From positions 9,284,071 to 9,348,070 of the forward strand of contig NC_045151.1 in the NCBI RefSeq assembly GCF_008831285.2: 64,000 bases of DNA, given 5' to 3'. Every line of letters begins with the position of its first letter. The stretch's first letter is position 1. The notes below the pieces were generated by a model. It did not search any database, had not been told where the DNA came from, and worked only from the letters and a program-made list of their open reading frames with translations. A program made the position numbers and the translations under genes. This document shows, in pieces, positions 1 through 12,254 of this stretch. The DNA is from Nymphaea colorata. Taxonomy: Eukaryota > Streptophyta > Magnoliopsida > Nymphaeales > Nymphaeaceae.

Positions 1-3000
1 CGATTGATTTGATTACAAATACATAACTTGGTATGATTTACGTAATACTTTTGTTGATGATATTCATCATTGATCGCCTTAAACACATTTGTTGTTGAAG
101 ATTGATTTGATTACAAACATACAGCTTGGTATTGTTTACGTAATTGTTATGTTGATGTTATTCATTATTTATCATCTTAAAGGCATTTGTTAATGAAGAT
201 TAAGTTGGTTGATGTTATTCATTAACTTGGTATTACCTGCATAAATATCATGTTGATGTTATTCATCATCAATCGTCTTAAACACATTTATTAATGAAGA
301 TTTATTCAATTGATTTTGATTGTGAACAAATAACTTAGTATTGTTTACGTAAATGTTACATTGTTGTTATTTATCATCGATCATCTTAAACACAATTAAA
401 TACAATTGCTAATGGATATTGATTCGATTGATTTGATTAACAACATACAACTTGATTTTATCTACTTAAATGTTATGTTGATGTTATTTACCATGGATCG
501 TTTAAAACACATTCATTAATGAAGATTGATTCGATTACAAATATATAATTTGCTATTTTCTATGTAAATGTTACATTGATCTTATTTATCACCGAGCATT
601 TTAAACACATTTGTTAATAACATATGAACAAACATATTCTATGTAAATGTCAAATTTATCTAGTTATAATTGATTATCTTCAACACATTTATTATCGAAG
701 ATTGATTCGATTATGAACATATAACAAGGAATTGTACACATAAATGTTATGTTGATTTATTTATCATCGATCATCTTAAATACATTCATTAATTATGATT
801 GATTTAATTACGAGCACATGATTTGATATTGTCTACATAAATGTTATGTTGATGCTACTCATCATTGATTGTCTTAAACACATTTGTCAATGCAAATTGA
901 TTCAATTGATTGAATTACAAACATATAAGTTAACATTGTCTAATTAATTATTATGTTGATGTTAATAATCATCGATCATCTTGAATATATTTGTTAATGA
1001 AGATTGATTCGATTGACTTTATTACGAACATACAACTTGGTAGTGTCTATGTAATTTTCATGTTGGCATTATTTATCACATAATCTTAAACACATTCCTT
1101 AATTAATATTGATTTGCTAGATTTGATGACAAATATAGAACTCAACATTGATCTACATAAATTTTATGCAGATGTTATTTACCATCGCTTGCCTTAAATA
1201 CCTTTGCTAATCACATTATCTTACACATATTTGTTAATTACACATTAATTCGAATGATTGAACTACCAGCATATAACATCGAATTGTCTATGTAATTGTC
1301 ACATTGATGTTATTAATCATTGATCGCCCTTGAAACATTCAGTAATAAAAATTGATTCGATCAATTTGATTTTGAGCATATAACTTTATATTGTATATGA
1401 AATTGTTGTGTTCATATTATTCATTATCGATCATTTTAAATATATCCGTTAATGAAGATTAGTTCAAATTATTTGATTACTAATGGTATTGCTTAACATC
1501 TACAACACATTCATTATTGAAGATTGTTTTGATTCATTTGGTTATGAACATATGACATGGTATTATTTACGTAAATATAATGTGGATGTTTATATCATTG
1601 CTCGGCCTAAACACATTCGTTAATGAAGGGTGGTTCAATTGATTTGATTACGATCATAGAAATAGGTATTGTCTATGTAATTGTATTGTTGAGGTCCATA
1701 AGCATCGATTGTCTTGAAATTATTTGATAATGAAGGTAGGTTGGAACACATAACTTGTTGTTGACTACGTAAAGATTATGTTTATGTATCATTGAACAAT
1801 TTAAGCACATTCATTCTTGAAAATTGACTTGATTGATTTGATTATAGACATAAAACTTGGTATTGTTGACGTAAATGTTATGTTGATGTTATTTATCATC
1901 GATCATTTTAAATGCTTTTGTTCATAAAAATTGATTCGATTAATTTGATTACAAACCTATAGCTTGGTATTGTATGTATTAATGTTATGTTGATGTTATT
2001 AACCATTGGTTGTCCTAAACATATTCGTTAATGAAGATTGATTTGATTACAAACATATAACAAGGTTTTGTATACATAAATGTTATGTTGATGTCGCTTA
2101 TCATCGATTGTGTTAAAGATATTTGTTAAAAAAGATTGATATGATTACGAACATATGACTTCTTATTGTCTATGTAATTGCTATGTTTTTGTTAGTTATC
2201 ATTGACCATCTTAAACAAATTTGTTAATAAAAATTGATTCTATTGATTGGATTATGAAAATATAACTTAGTATAGTCTACATAAATGTTATGTTGATGTC
2301 ATTTGTCATCAATCAACTAAGATACACTTGTTAATAATGATTGATTTGATTGATTAGATTAGGAACATATAACCTGGATTTCTCTACCTAATTGTTATGT
2401 CGATGTTAATTATCATTAATCATGCTAAATACATTTGTTAATGTAAATTGGTTTGATTCATCTAATTATGAACATATAACTTGGTATTGTCTATATAAAT
2501 GTTATATTGATGTTATTCATCACCGATTAGATTAAACACATTCATCAATGAACATTGGTTCGATTAATTTGACAACCAAAATGTAACTTGGCATTGTTTA
2601 CGCTATAGTTATGCCAATATTATTTGTCATTGATTGTTTTAAATGCATTCGTTAGTGTTATGGTCTACGTAAATATTATGTTGATGTTGTTTATCATTGA
2701 TCATCTTAAACCCTATGGTTAATTAAGATCAATCTAGATTCAGATGATTACGGATATATAATTTGGTATTCTCTACATAAATATTATGTTTATGTAATTT
2801 ATCTTTGATGGTCTTACATATGTTTGTTAATGAAGATTGATTCGATTGATTTTATTACGTACATATGACTTGGCATTGTCTGCTTCAATGTTATGTTAAT
2901 GTTATCTATCTTTGATTGTCTTATACACATTTGTAAATGAAGATTGATTAGACTGATTAGATTACAAATTTATAGCTTGGTTTTGTCTATGTAGATGTTA

Positions 3001-3750
3001 TGTTGATGTTATTTATCATCAATCATCATGAACACGTTCTTAAATGAAGATAGATTTTATTGATGAAAATGTTATGGTGTTGTTGTTTACCTATCGAGCA
3101 TCTTAAACACATTTGTTAAAAACAAGATTTGTTCGATTAATTTAATTATGAACATATAAGTTTGTATTGTCTATGTAAGTGCTATGTTGATCTTAAATAC
3201 ATATCACCAATCGTCTTAAATACATTATTAATAAAGATTGATTCGATATATTTAATTACAAACATATAACTCGGTATAGTCTACATAAATGTCAAGTTGA
3301 TATTATTCTTATCGATCATCTTAAATACATTTGTTAATGCAGATTAATACAATTGATTGACTTACAAACATATAAATTGGTATTACCTATGTAATTGTTA
3401 TGTTGATGTTATTCTTCGTTGATCGACTTAAACACATTCTCTAATGAAAATCGATTCGGTTGATTGATTATGAGCATATAACTTGATATTGTCTGTGTAA
3501 TTGTTATATTGATGTTATTCATCATATCATCTTAAGCACATTTCTTAATGAAAATTGATTTGCTAGATTTGACTATGAATTTATAACTTGGTACTATCTA
3601 TGTTAATGTTATGTTGATTTTATAAATCATCAATCATCTAAAACACATTTGTTAATGAAAATTGATTCGCTAGATTTTATTACGAAAATATAACTTGGTA
3701 TTGTATATATAAATGTTATGTTGATGTTATTTATCATTGGTCATCTTAAA
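1..3750. repeat. Degenerate satellite/minisatellite array, ~98-108 bp units
   Basis: About 35 diverged head-to-tail copies of one AT-rich unit fill this stretch. Recurring blocks are TTACAAACATATAACTTGGT, then a TATTGTCTACGTAAATG-like block, ATGTTATGTTGATGTTATT, a CATCGATCATCTTAAACACA-like block, and a TTTGTTAATGAAGATTGATT-like block. The first two units are 98 bp apart and a typical full unit counts to about 107 bp. Copies differ by many substitutions, small indels and partial units, so the array is old or evolving slowly. It stops abruptly after CATCTTAAACAT near 3750, while the left side runs off the window. No coding capacity is seen. It may be a heterochromatic satellite block, but that is inference. 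Confidence 0.9.
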
Positions 3751-5061
3751 CATCCTTGCAATCCATCTTTGCAAGATTGATGTCTAATGCCGAGAGCACT
3801 TCAAGCAGTGAGGCCACCTTGGTGAGCAATACTAACCATCCTGGTCTTCCAGACCTTCTCTACTATCTGTTGATTGCCGTAAACAGAAAATCTTTAGTAA
3901 GTTGTTCCATTGGAATACTTGAAGAAGGTTAATGAAAACATTGCTTTCTTGAGCACGTAAAACATCTGCACTGAGATATTATACTCTAGATGCTATAAGA
4001 GAATTGGAAAAATAAAAACAAGCCTAGGTACAGGTCTTGACGTCTTGATATTAGATAATTTCAAGATTGTTCATGTCAACTTACAACAGCAAATGTTTCA
4101 GCTTGCACTCACAACATAGATTCTTAAAATCTTAAAACACTTTATCACTTCTCTTATTTACATTTTAGCTTCTTTCTTCAAACAAGCGTACTAACCAAAG
4201 CCAACTTAAAAATTTGAATAGAAAAAAGGGACAATAAGAATATAGAGTTGGGTAAAAACTGAATTAGATTCATAAGAAGTGAATAATGAAACTAAGGATA
4301 ACGGAAGAAGGAAAACAATAGAACCATTGAAAATTAAGAGCCAACATCGTTTTCATTACCACATAACTGAGCATAATCAACATGCTGCCGCCTATAGATA
4401 AGAAGAAGAAAACAAAAAAAAAGGAAGAATTACAATCAAGAATGCCAAGAATAACACCACATCAACATCAAACATCCCAGCAAGAACATGACTAACAAAG
4501 AATTTATAGCTTACTACCTTCTTTTGTGTTAAGTCAAGCTTTTCTTTTGAAGATATTCAATGTACAGAAAGATAAATGTTAAACCCTCTTAAAATTTGGA
4601 GCACTAAAAACAATACTTCTACTTTATATGATATACATAAGTAATTGGTAAATATCAGACTACTTGGATAAGAGACAAAACCTAACATGTTAAATTTGTG
4701 TTGAAAAGTATCTTAAACAAGAAGGGAATATCCTAATGTGTTTATAAACATTAATTTAATGTTTTAGTTTCAAGTTGATTTTTTATAATCAAGATTTTGA
4801 TGTTACAAGAGCCGTTGATTTTTTGTTATTGGAAAATATTATTAAAGTGAAAACATGACTATCTTAATGCATGTGTCTGACTAAATTACTCTGAAGACAA
4901 TATCTATAAGGTTAGACTCCAAAAAAAATTAATAATTAATTTTAATAGTTTTAGTTTTTGTCCCTTAATCAATCTGGTACTTACCGACACATATATACAC
5001 ACAATAGTGACCATTTGCTAAAACCTTGTAACAACAGTTTTCTAAGGTTTTTAATTACTCA
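3751..5061. other. AT-rich non-coding spacer between satellite and Copia element
   Basis: No ORF of note, RNA gene or repeat structure is recognised here. The sequence is AT-rich with several A-runs. It carries the pre-insertion target GTTTT immediately before the Copia element. Confidence 0.5.
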
Positions 5062-5066
5062 GTTTT

Positions 5067-5434
5067 TGTTAAGGAAAGAAATGTTTAGAAGAAGAAATCA
5101 ACGGCACCAACATAGCAAGAAAAGATTATCGGGTGAAGGCTTGACTCTACTAAGGAAAGACTTTTCAAATTTCAGTTTCTCCTTACCATGTTGATTCCAG
5201 CCTTGTAACGCTGGACTGTTACCACACGTCTCCAGCCTTGCAAGTGCCATATTGATCAGCCTTGTAACGTTGAGCTGTTACCATATGGCTCCAGCCTTGT
5301 AACACTATAAATACACTATGAAATACTCTTGCTACGTCAATGCAAGAGACTTAGTCACTTTATTGAGTCGCCACTCTCTTACTTTCTTGTCCTACTTTTA
5401 GTCGCCACTCTCTTCCTTTCTCATCCCTCTTTTA
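5067..5434 (+). repeat. 5' LTR of Copia element
   Basis: The 368-bp repeat is nearly the same as 9395-9756. Inside it the phrase CCAGCCTTGTAACG recurs three times, flanking a CTGTTACCA motif. A TATA box lies in the same relative place in both copies. This copy has an extra partial duplication near its end, where GTCGCCACTCTCTT occurs twice (about 5369 and 5401). The other LTR lacks it. Confidence 0.9.
5304..5313 (+). promoter_or_regulatory. LTR TATA box
   Basis: CTATAAATAC lies downstream of the CCAGCCTTGTAAC repeats. It is conserved in the 3' LTR at 9661-9670, which is where an LTR promoter is expected. Function is inferred. Confidence 0.6.
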
Positions 5435-5459
5435 TGGTTCTCAGTCTCCTCTGAGGATC

Positions 5460-6000
5460 ATGTTGCTGCATATGGAGTTGCTTCTTCTCAAGAAGGGAAG
5501 TATGTCTATGCATGTTTATTTAGATAAAATCAAGTTTCTTTCGGATGCTTTATCCACTGCTGGTCAAGATATTTATGATCAAGGCCTAGTTCAAATCACT
5601 CTTAATGGGCTGTCGTCAGAATATGAAAGTTTCATAACCTTGCTTACTGGTCCATCATCGTCAAAAATATCATTTTCTAAACTGTTTGATCTTCTCATGA
5701 ATCAAGAAAAATGGCTTGCCTTACTTAAGTTGACTTCGATAAATCCAATTGAATTTGTTCAGCCAGCATCGCAGGTTGTTAACCAAACTGCGTTCAGCGC
5801 CTTTCACGAGCAACGTCAAGGCCGAGGGTTTTTCCATGGCCGATGAGGAAGGAATTAAGGTGGCCATGGAAATTTTTTTCAAGGGCGCAGACATTAGTCC
5901 CAACAACGAATGGATGAACGTGCTGCCAATCAACAATATCAATGTCACCCAATTATTTGCCAATATTGTGGATGAAAAGGGCACTTGGCTAGAACGTGCC
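5460..6000 (+). pseudogene. Copia gag remnant with zinc knuckle
   Basis: The reading from 5460 matches the central part of Copia gag (UBN2-like): 'SMHVYLDKIKFLSDALS', then 'GLSSEYESFITLL' and a SKLFDLLMNQE segment. The N-terminal third expected for the family is absent. A CX2CX4HX4C zinc knuckle lies at 5958-5999, in another frame and with an in-frame TGA between the second Cys and the His. Gag would package the element RNA. This copy cannot make an intact product because of the truncation, frame changes and the stop inside the knuckle. Confidence 0.82.
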
Positions 6001-6048
6001 ATGACATTCCTCAAGCCTACTCCACCATGAGTCTGCAAGATTCAATAA

Positions 6049-6395
6049 ATGAATATTGGTATGCGGATACCGATGATATCAAACATATTGTAGCAAGTGA
6101 TGATATGTTGCACAACAAAGCTCTTCAAGAGGGACCAGAGAACGTCATGATTGGTAATGGTTCTTGCCTTTCTATTAAGCAAACTGGTGATCTATTAGTC
6201 AATGTTGGTGGAAATTTTTTTCAACTCAAGAATACTCTTCATGTTCCTACTATTGCTCATAATCTATTATCGGTCGGAAATTTTACTACTGACAATGGCT
6301 GTATTTTTGAGTTCTCACCATATGATTTTGTGATCAAGGATCGGCGAACAAGCAAGATTCTTCTTCGGGGACCAAAGAAGCGTAATGGACTTTAA
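6049..6395 (+). pseudogene. Copia aspartic protease and GAG-pre-integrase region remnant
   Basis: The reading NEYWYADTDDIKHI is where Copia proteases carry the WYxDSGAT active site. The catalytic D-S/T-G is altered to D-T-D (6066-6074) and the following A-T-x-H is changed. Downstream, 'LKNTLHVPTIAHNLLSVG' is the characteristic protease/pre-integrase junction, followed by the GCIFEF and LLRGPKKRNGL segments. The frame ends at a TAA at 6393-6395. The altered active site and frame breaks indicate a dead domain. Confidence 0.78.
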
Positions 6396-6399
6396 CCCA

Positions 6400-7766
6400 T
6401 TACGCTTAAGAGAGCTGGCGAGATTCAAGAATGAGCAGTCTTCAGCAGTTGGTTTTCACGTCACAACGATGCAACCTCGTATGAGCTATGACACCGCCGA
6501 TTAGGACATGCAAATAAAAGGATTGTGAATCTTTTAAATTCTAGTTGTTTAATTTCAATATACTCTTCATCTGGAAGAGATGTTTGTGAATCTTGTTTTA
6601 TTGGCAAAATGCATAAACAGTCATTTTCTTCTTCTGATTTTCATGCTTCTCGAGTTCTTGAAGTATTACATATGGACATTTGGGGACCGGATCTCGTGTT
6701 CTCTAAGGACGGTTTTAAATACTTCATTTTGATAGTTGATAATTTTTCTCGCTACTTATAGTTATTTCCTCTACGGACAAAATCTGAAGTGGTTGATTGC
6801 TTTTGCACTTTTAAAGTTTTGGTGGAAAAACAACTTAACTCAAATATTGCCACTATTCAATCTGACAATGGCGGCAAATTTTGCAACAAGGCGCTAGAAT
6901 CATTTTGTGAAGAACATGGAATTCTTCATCAATTTTCATGTCCTTATACGCCTGAACAAAATGGTATAGTTGAAAGGAAAAATAAACATGTTGTGGAAAC
7001 TGGTTTGAGTATGTTGCATGATGCTGGTCTCGACCACAAATTTTGGGTTGAATCTTTCAGGACTGCAGTATACATTATTAATCGGCTCCCGACTCTCAAG
7101 CTTAAACGAAAGACTCACTTTCAGTTGTTGTATGACAAGGTACCAGATTATAATCATCTACGAGTTTTTGGATCCATATGTTATCCACTGCTCTCTTTAT
7201 CTAACAACACCAAATTCCAACAGAAGACCACACGATGAATTTTTCTTGGCTATGCAAGCAGGCATAAAGGGTATATTTGTTATGATGCCACACTTCAAAG
7301 AACTCTTATTTCTCGGCATGTGGTTTTTGATGAAAGTGTGTATAAAGGGTAGTCATCGACATCTTTTGATTCTTCACAATGGATGCCCAATGTTCAACTT
7401 GATCAAGGGATGATTGTTAATCTTGAGCATAGCACCTCTCAAGACACGGGTCCTCCTTTAGTTGAGACAGCATATCAAGATAATATTCTTTCATTAGTCA
7501 ATCATGTTTCATTACCATCTCAAAGTTCTTCCTTGCCACATGACGTCAATTTTTCAGCTTCTCTTAGTGATTGTCATGACATGTCCATTTCACAAGATCA
7601 TGTTGTAAATAGGCCAATACAGCAGCAACCAAGATCCTTATCACCTCTTGTTACACATTGTACCGATTCTCATTCATCCATACAAGAGATTGCTGGACAA
7701 GGAATTACACAGGAAGTTGAACATGAAACCATACAAGAGCTTGTTGAAAATTCATCTATCACTTGA
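6400..7766 (+). pseudogene. Copia integrase remnant
   Basis: Zinc-binding remnants (ESCFIGKMHKQSF) are followed by the catalytic core. The acidic triad is still visible: D in HMDIWGP, D in IQSDNGGKF, and E in NGIVERKNKHVVE. Next come FRTAVYIINRLPT and a YDKVPDYNHLRVFGS segment typical of plant Copia integrases. A TAG after FSRYL (6759-6761) and a frameshift near 7230 break the frame. The stretch 7383-7766 is the less conserved linker between integrase and RT, rich in Ser and Gln. It once catalysed integration of the element DNA. Confidence 0.85.
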
Positions 7767-7787
7767 CCTTCACATCACACTCACTCT

Positions 7788-9467
7788 ATGGTCACAAGGT
7801 CGATGACAGGTTCGTTGGTACCAAAAACATTTTGTGCTATGTTAGATCAGACGGAACCAAACTCCTTTAAAGAAGCAATCAAGCATAGTGAGTGGCAACA
7901 AGCAATGAAATATGAGAGCGATGCACTCAAAAACAACAAAACGTGGCGTCTCATCCCCCGGCGTCCTGGCCTTCACGTCATTAGCTCAAAATGGGTGTAC
8001 AAAATTAAGCGCAACATTGATGGGACCATAGCTAGACATAAGACAGGGCTTGTTGCTCGTAGTTTCTTACAAGAGGAAGGTATCAATTACTCAGAAACGT
8101 TCAGCCCGACAGTAAAACCCACTACTATTAGGGTTTTGCTTTCCTTAGCCGTGCAATATGGGTGGCCACTTCGACAACTTGATTTTGACAATGCCTTTCT
8201 TAATGGCTATCTTGATGAAGATGTCTATATGACTCAACCAGAAGGGTTTGAAGGTCAAGAACATCCTACTTATGTATGCAAACTGGAAAAAGCCATTTAT
8301 GGCCTCAAACAATCTCCCTCAAGCTTGGTACCATTGGCTCAGTTGTCATCTTCAACAACTTGGTTTCTTCATCTCACAATCTGATGCGTCACTATTTATC
8401 TATTCCAAAGGCAATGACAAACTTTATGTGCTTGTTTATGTTGACGATATAATCATTACTAGTTCATCCCCAACTTTGGCTGATTGGGTTATTCATCAAC
8501 TACAGGATACATTTTCAATGAAAGATCTTGGACTCCTATCCTATTTTCTTGGGATCAAAGTCACACAAACAGCTCAATCATTGTATCTATGTCAACAATC
8601 TTATATCAAAAGTATCATCAAACGAGCTAATATGGTCATGGCAAAGCCTACTGTTTCACTGATGAGCACTAATAAAGGCTATGAGTCATCTCAGACACCC
8701 TTTGATAATCCTTCACTCTATCGAAGTGTGGTGGGGGCATTACAACACGCCACCCTCACTTGACCAGACATAGCATTTGCTGTCAATCAAGCTTGCCAAT
8801 TCATGCATTCTCCTACGATGAATCATTGGGTAATGGTTAAACGAATCCTGTGATATTTGAGTGGAACCAGTCATTATGCATTACACCTCAAAGCATCATC
8901 AGCATTGCAACTGTGTGTGCTTGCAGATGCTGATTGGGCAGGAAGTCCAGAAGATAGAAAATCTATAGGAGGTTTCTTGTATTTTTAGGAGACAATATTA
9001 TATCTTGGGCATCTAGGAAACAAAGAACTGTAGCCCGATCTAGGACTGAAGCTGAATACAAATCCTTGGCGTGTGCTGCTGCTGAACTTCTTCGGTTAAA
9101 GTCACTTCTCAAAGAATTGGGAATAAATTTCTCATCTTCACCCATTCTTTGGTGTGACAACATTGGAGCATTATATCTCGCAGCTAATCCAATTTTTCAT
9201 GCTCGAACTAAACATGTGGGAGTGGATTTTCACTTTGTTCGAGAACACGTCAAACAAGGAAATATTCAAGTTAGATTCATATGCTCTGCTAAACAATTGG
9301 CTGATGGAATGACGAAAGCTCTTAGCACTAGTTCGTTCAACATATTTCGAGACAAGCTTAACGTGGTTGAACCAACGTTCAGCTTGAGGGAGCATGTTAA
9401 GGAAAGAAATGTTAAGAAGAAGAAATCAACGGCACCAACATTGCAAGAAAAGATTATCGGGTGAAGG
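7788..9467 (+). pseudogene. Copia reverse transcriptase-RNase H remnant
   Basis: RT begins near 7788. It shows WQQAMKYESDALKNNKTW, then 'FSPTVKPTTIRVLLSLAV' and 'QLDFDNAFLNGYLDEDVYM'. A frameshift lies near 8310-8330 inside the GLKQ...AWYHWLS block. The catalytic YVDD is intact at 8437-8448. A TGA at 8761-8763 interrupts HATLT/PDIAFAVNQ. RNase H follows with DADWAGSPEDRKSIGG, SWASRKQRTVARSRTEAEY, ILWCDN and 'ARTKHVGVDFHFVREHV', then 'DGMTKALSTSSFNIFRDKL'. The last frame runs about 70 bases into the 3' LTR (from 9395), ending at TGA 9462-9464. Confidence 0.9.
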
Positions 9468-9756
9468 CTTGACTCTACTAAGGAAAGACTTTTCAAATTT
9501 CAATTTCTCCTTACTATGTTGATTCCAGCCTTGTAACGCTGGACTGTTACCACACGTCTCCAGCCTAGCAACTGCCATATTGATCAGCCTTTATTGTTGT
9601 TACCATAATCATCAGCCTTGTAACGTTGAGCTGTTACCATATGGCTCCAGCCTTGTAACACTATAAATACACTATGAAATACTCTTGCTACATCAATGCA
9701 AGAGACTTAGTCACTTCATTGAGTGGTCACTCTCTTCCTTTCTGGTCCCTCTGTTA
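9395..9756 (+). repeat. 3' LTR of Copia element
   Basis: The LTR is preceded by the polypurine tract TTGAGGGAGCA and starts TGTTAAGG. It carries a duplication of the internal CATCAGCCT/TTACCATA segment (about 9590-9616) absent from the 5' LTR. It ends ...CTGTTA just before the TSD GTTTT. The private indels in each LTR show that the two copies diverged after insertion. Confidence 0.9.
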
Positions 9757-10430
9757 GTTTTAACGTCCCATAAATATTGCTTCTTTTTTCCATTTTTTTG
9801 AGCCATTCCAGCTCCAAAAAGGCAAAATCTCCAATCCCCACGAAATCAGTTTTCATGGGCGATGGGATTGATCTTTTGGGCCAAGTTTGGGAGAGAAGAG
9901 ATACGAATTATGCTTATGGTCTTCTGTATTCATAAGTGAGCACCTCTGCTGGCTTCCACGTTCCCGATAATCACCTTGTAGCGCCAAACCAAAAAGGTGG
10001 AAAGCAGGCATCCGATTCCTTTCCTACTTTTGTTTTTCTTTTTTTTTTTTTTTAGTTTCCTTCAAACTGTATTGGGTTTCTAGAAGAAGCTAAAGGGAAA
10101 AGCATCTATTTCACATTTGCCCTCGACCATAGAATGAAAAAGGCGGGGAGAGAGAGAGAGAGCAAAAACTGCAGTTGCTTCTATAGAGCATGGGTCTGCA
10201 ATAATAGGCTCTAGCATATCACAGGTAAGTGGGATGGAAAAGGAATGAAAATGGGAGTGGGGAGAAGTTCCCTGCCATATAATATGTTCCTGGGACCAGC
10301 TCCTCCAGCACATGGTTTGGCAATGTCGTTATCTGAGTCATTTGGTTTAATCTTTTGCTCTTTGTTTTGTTATCCTAAACTACTAATTAATAATCTTGCA
10401 CCAAACTTATATGCATATAACGCACATACA

Positions 10431-10502
10431 CACTCTCTCTCTCTCACAAACACACACACACACACATAAAGAGGGAGAAGAGAAGAGAAGAGAAGAGAGA
10501 GA
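10431..10502. repeat. Compound microsatellite (CT)n-(CA)n-(AGAGA)n
   Basis: CACTCTCTCTCTCTC is followed by a CA run and then repeated GAGAAGAGAA units. It is a simple-sequence tract without coding value. Confidence 0.85.
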
Positions 10503-11778
10503 GGAGCTCAGTAGCTCATGCAGTTTAGGACCTGGGTCCTACTAGTATACTAGGGTGCGACGGAGGTCCAGCAATCAATGGAACGATGAACCAAAGCTTT
10601 CTGCGGCTGTGTAGACCCTCTAACAAGAAGATGCATTTCAGACCCTCCTTGAAATTAAGAAACAACTCCCTAAATCCGACTTTCACAGAAGATGGAATCT
10701 TAGAATTCTCGTCCAATGGGAGGTTGGGCTTGTCCAACAAATGATGTAGATTTTGGATGACAGGGCTGGAAACCGTTGAACCAAGAGGAGCACCATGCCC
10801 TTTGTGATTTATAGTGGACCCCAACAAAATCTTATCATGGTCATGCACTTCTTTGTCGCTACACTACCACCCCTACCTTCTTTGACCTTTATATATAGTT
10901 TTTGAAACTTTGTTTGCACCAGTGCTATGCCTTTTTAGTTGTGGTATTTTTAAAGTGCAATTTTATGGAGCTTTGCCCCCTATACTGCTGATGGCTTTTT
11001 TTTTTTCTTTGGCGTCAGTGAAGGGCAGTTATGCATACACCCTGTGTCTGGGCCTTTTTCAAGCTTGAATGCTTGGAGCTCATTTAACGAAGCTAAGTGA
11101 CCGCAGCCCTCGCCCGCAAATAATCAACTTAGTTTGCTATGCCTACTCTTTCCAGCCCCTTACCAACAGCTTTGCAAGCACTCGCCACGTTGTCGTTATT
11201 TGTCTCATATATGTGTCTGCGAGAGCGACCCAGCGATTACAGTGTGACGCATGTGAATAATTAATGTACATCTTTTGTCTTCATTTTCCTTTTCTTCACG
11301 GCACACTATTATGAAACCTTTTTTCTAAAGCAACCAAGCGGTCAAGTTAGGAATGTAAGTGATTGGTGATAGCTCTTCAAAAAGCAAAAATTATTTATCT
11401 ACGTAATAAGAAAGTTGAAAGTGGGACCAACCTCACAAGTTACTCCGCTTCTATTTGAGGAAAAGGAAGTTCACTGATGAGCAATATCTCCATATGTCTG
11501 TATATGCATGTGCGTATCTAGAAATTCATAAATTCCAGACAATTATGTGCATATGTAGAAATTCGTAAATTCCAGATCAACGACAAAAACCAGGATATTT
11601 CATTTTTGCTAAAAAATAGTTTAGACAAAATATAATTAGTTTAATATATTTGCAAAAACTATCTTTATGTAAAAACTTGCTTTGTGGATTTCTCCGTCCG
11701 GGTTTGGACGGAAATATCCTTTGGCCTCTTACAGCAATCCATCCAATTCATTTTTTATCACACGGGCTTTTTACATTT

Positions 11779-11855
11779 TAGGAAACAATTAAAACTCATA
11801 ACATTTTGACATGTAATTAGATTTTGTAAGCTCTAATAATGACATGGAGATACAT

Positions 11856-11893
<38 letters not shown>

Positions 11894-12053
11894 TCCCTAA
11901 TAAGATGTTCAGTATGCTATTTAGCATTTGTGCGTAATTTTTTTATAAGTTAAATGTTTATGTGTTACATTGCAGGAAACAAAGAAAACTCATTGACATG
12001 TAATTAGATATTGTAAGCTCTAGTAATGGACATGGAGATATATTGGAACAAAG

Positions 12054-12094
<41 letters not shown>

Positions 12095-12254
12095 CCCTAG
12101 TAAGATGTTCAGTTTGCTATTTAGCGTTTGTGCACAATTTTTTTAGTATAAAAGCTTAAGTTTTATATTGCTGGGAACAAAGAAAACGCATTGTAATTAG
12201 ATTTTGTAAGCTGTAGTAATGGACATGGAGATATATATTGGAACAAAGCAATAG
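11779..12254. repeat. Three-copy ~195-bp tandem repeat containing TA microsatellites
   Basis: Units start at 11779, 11974 and 12173 (the last partial). They share the phrase GGAAACAAAGAAAACTCATT, then TGTAATTAGAT, TGTAAGCTCTAGTAATGGACA and GGAGATA. In units 1 and 2 a TA run follows, and then AAGATGTTCAGT, TTGCTATTTAGC and GTTTGTGC blocks. The embedded TA runs are at about 11859-11891 and 12056-12086. This is a local duplication followed by divergence. Confidence 0.85.

Larger units (their letters stand above)
5067..9756 (+). mobile_element. Ty1/Copia LTR retrotransposon, degenerate (both LTRs, 5-bp TSD)
   Basis: This 4.7-kb element begins TGTTAAGGAAAG and is flanked by identical 5-bp duplications GTTTT (5062-5066 and 9757-9761). 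The LTRs are 5067-5434 and 9395-9756. The internal order gag, protease, integrase, reverse transcriptase, RNase H is the Copia order. The RT and RNase H motifs (YVDD, DADWAGSPEDRKS, RTKHVGVDFHFVREH) resemble the Ale/Retrofit-like lineage, which is an inference. The primer-binding region after the 5' LTR (TGGTTCTCAG, from 5435) is a poor match to the usual initiator-Met complement. Gag follows within about 25 bp and lacks its usual N-terminal part, so the 5' internal region has been deleted. Stops and frameshifts in every domain make it non-autonomous. Confidence 0.93.

Noticed and set aside
10525-10848. 107-residue minus-strand ORF
   Set aside because: No domain, no neighbouring exons, and composition like the surrounding non-coding DNA.
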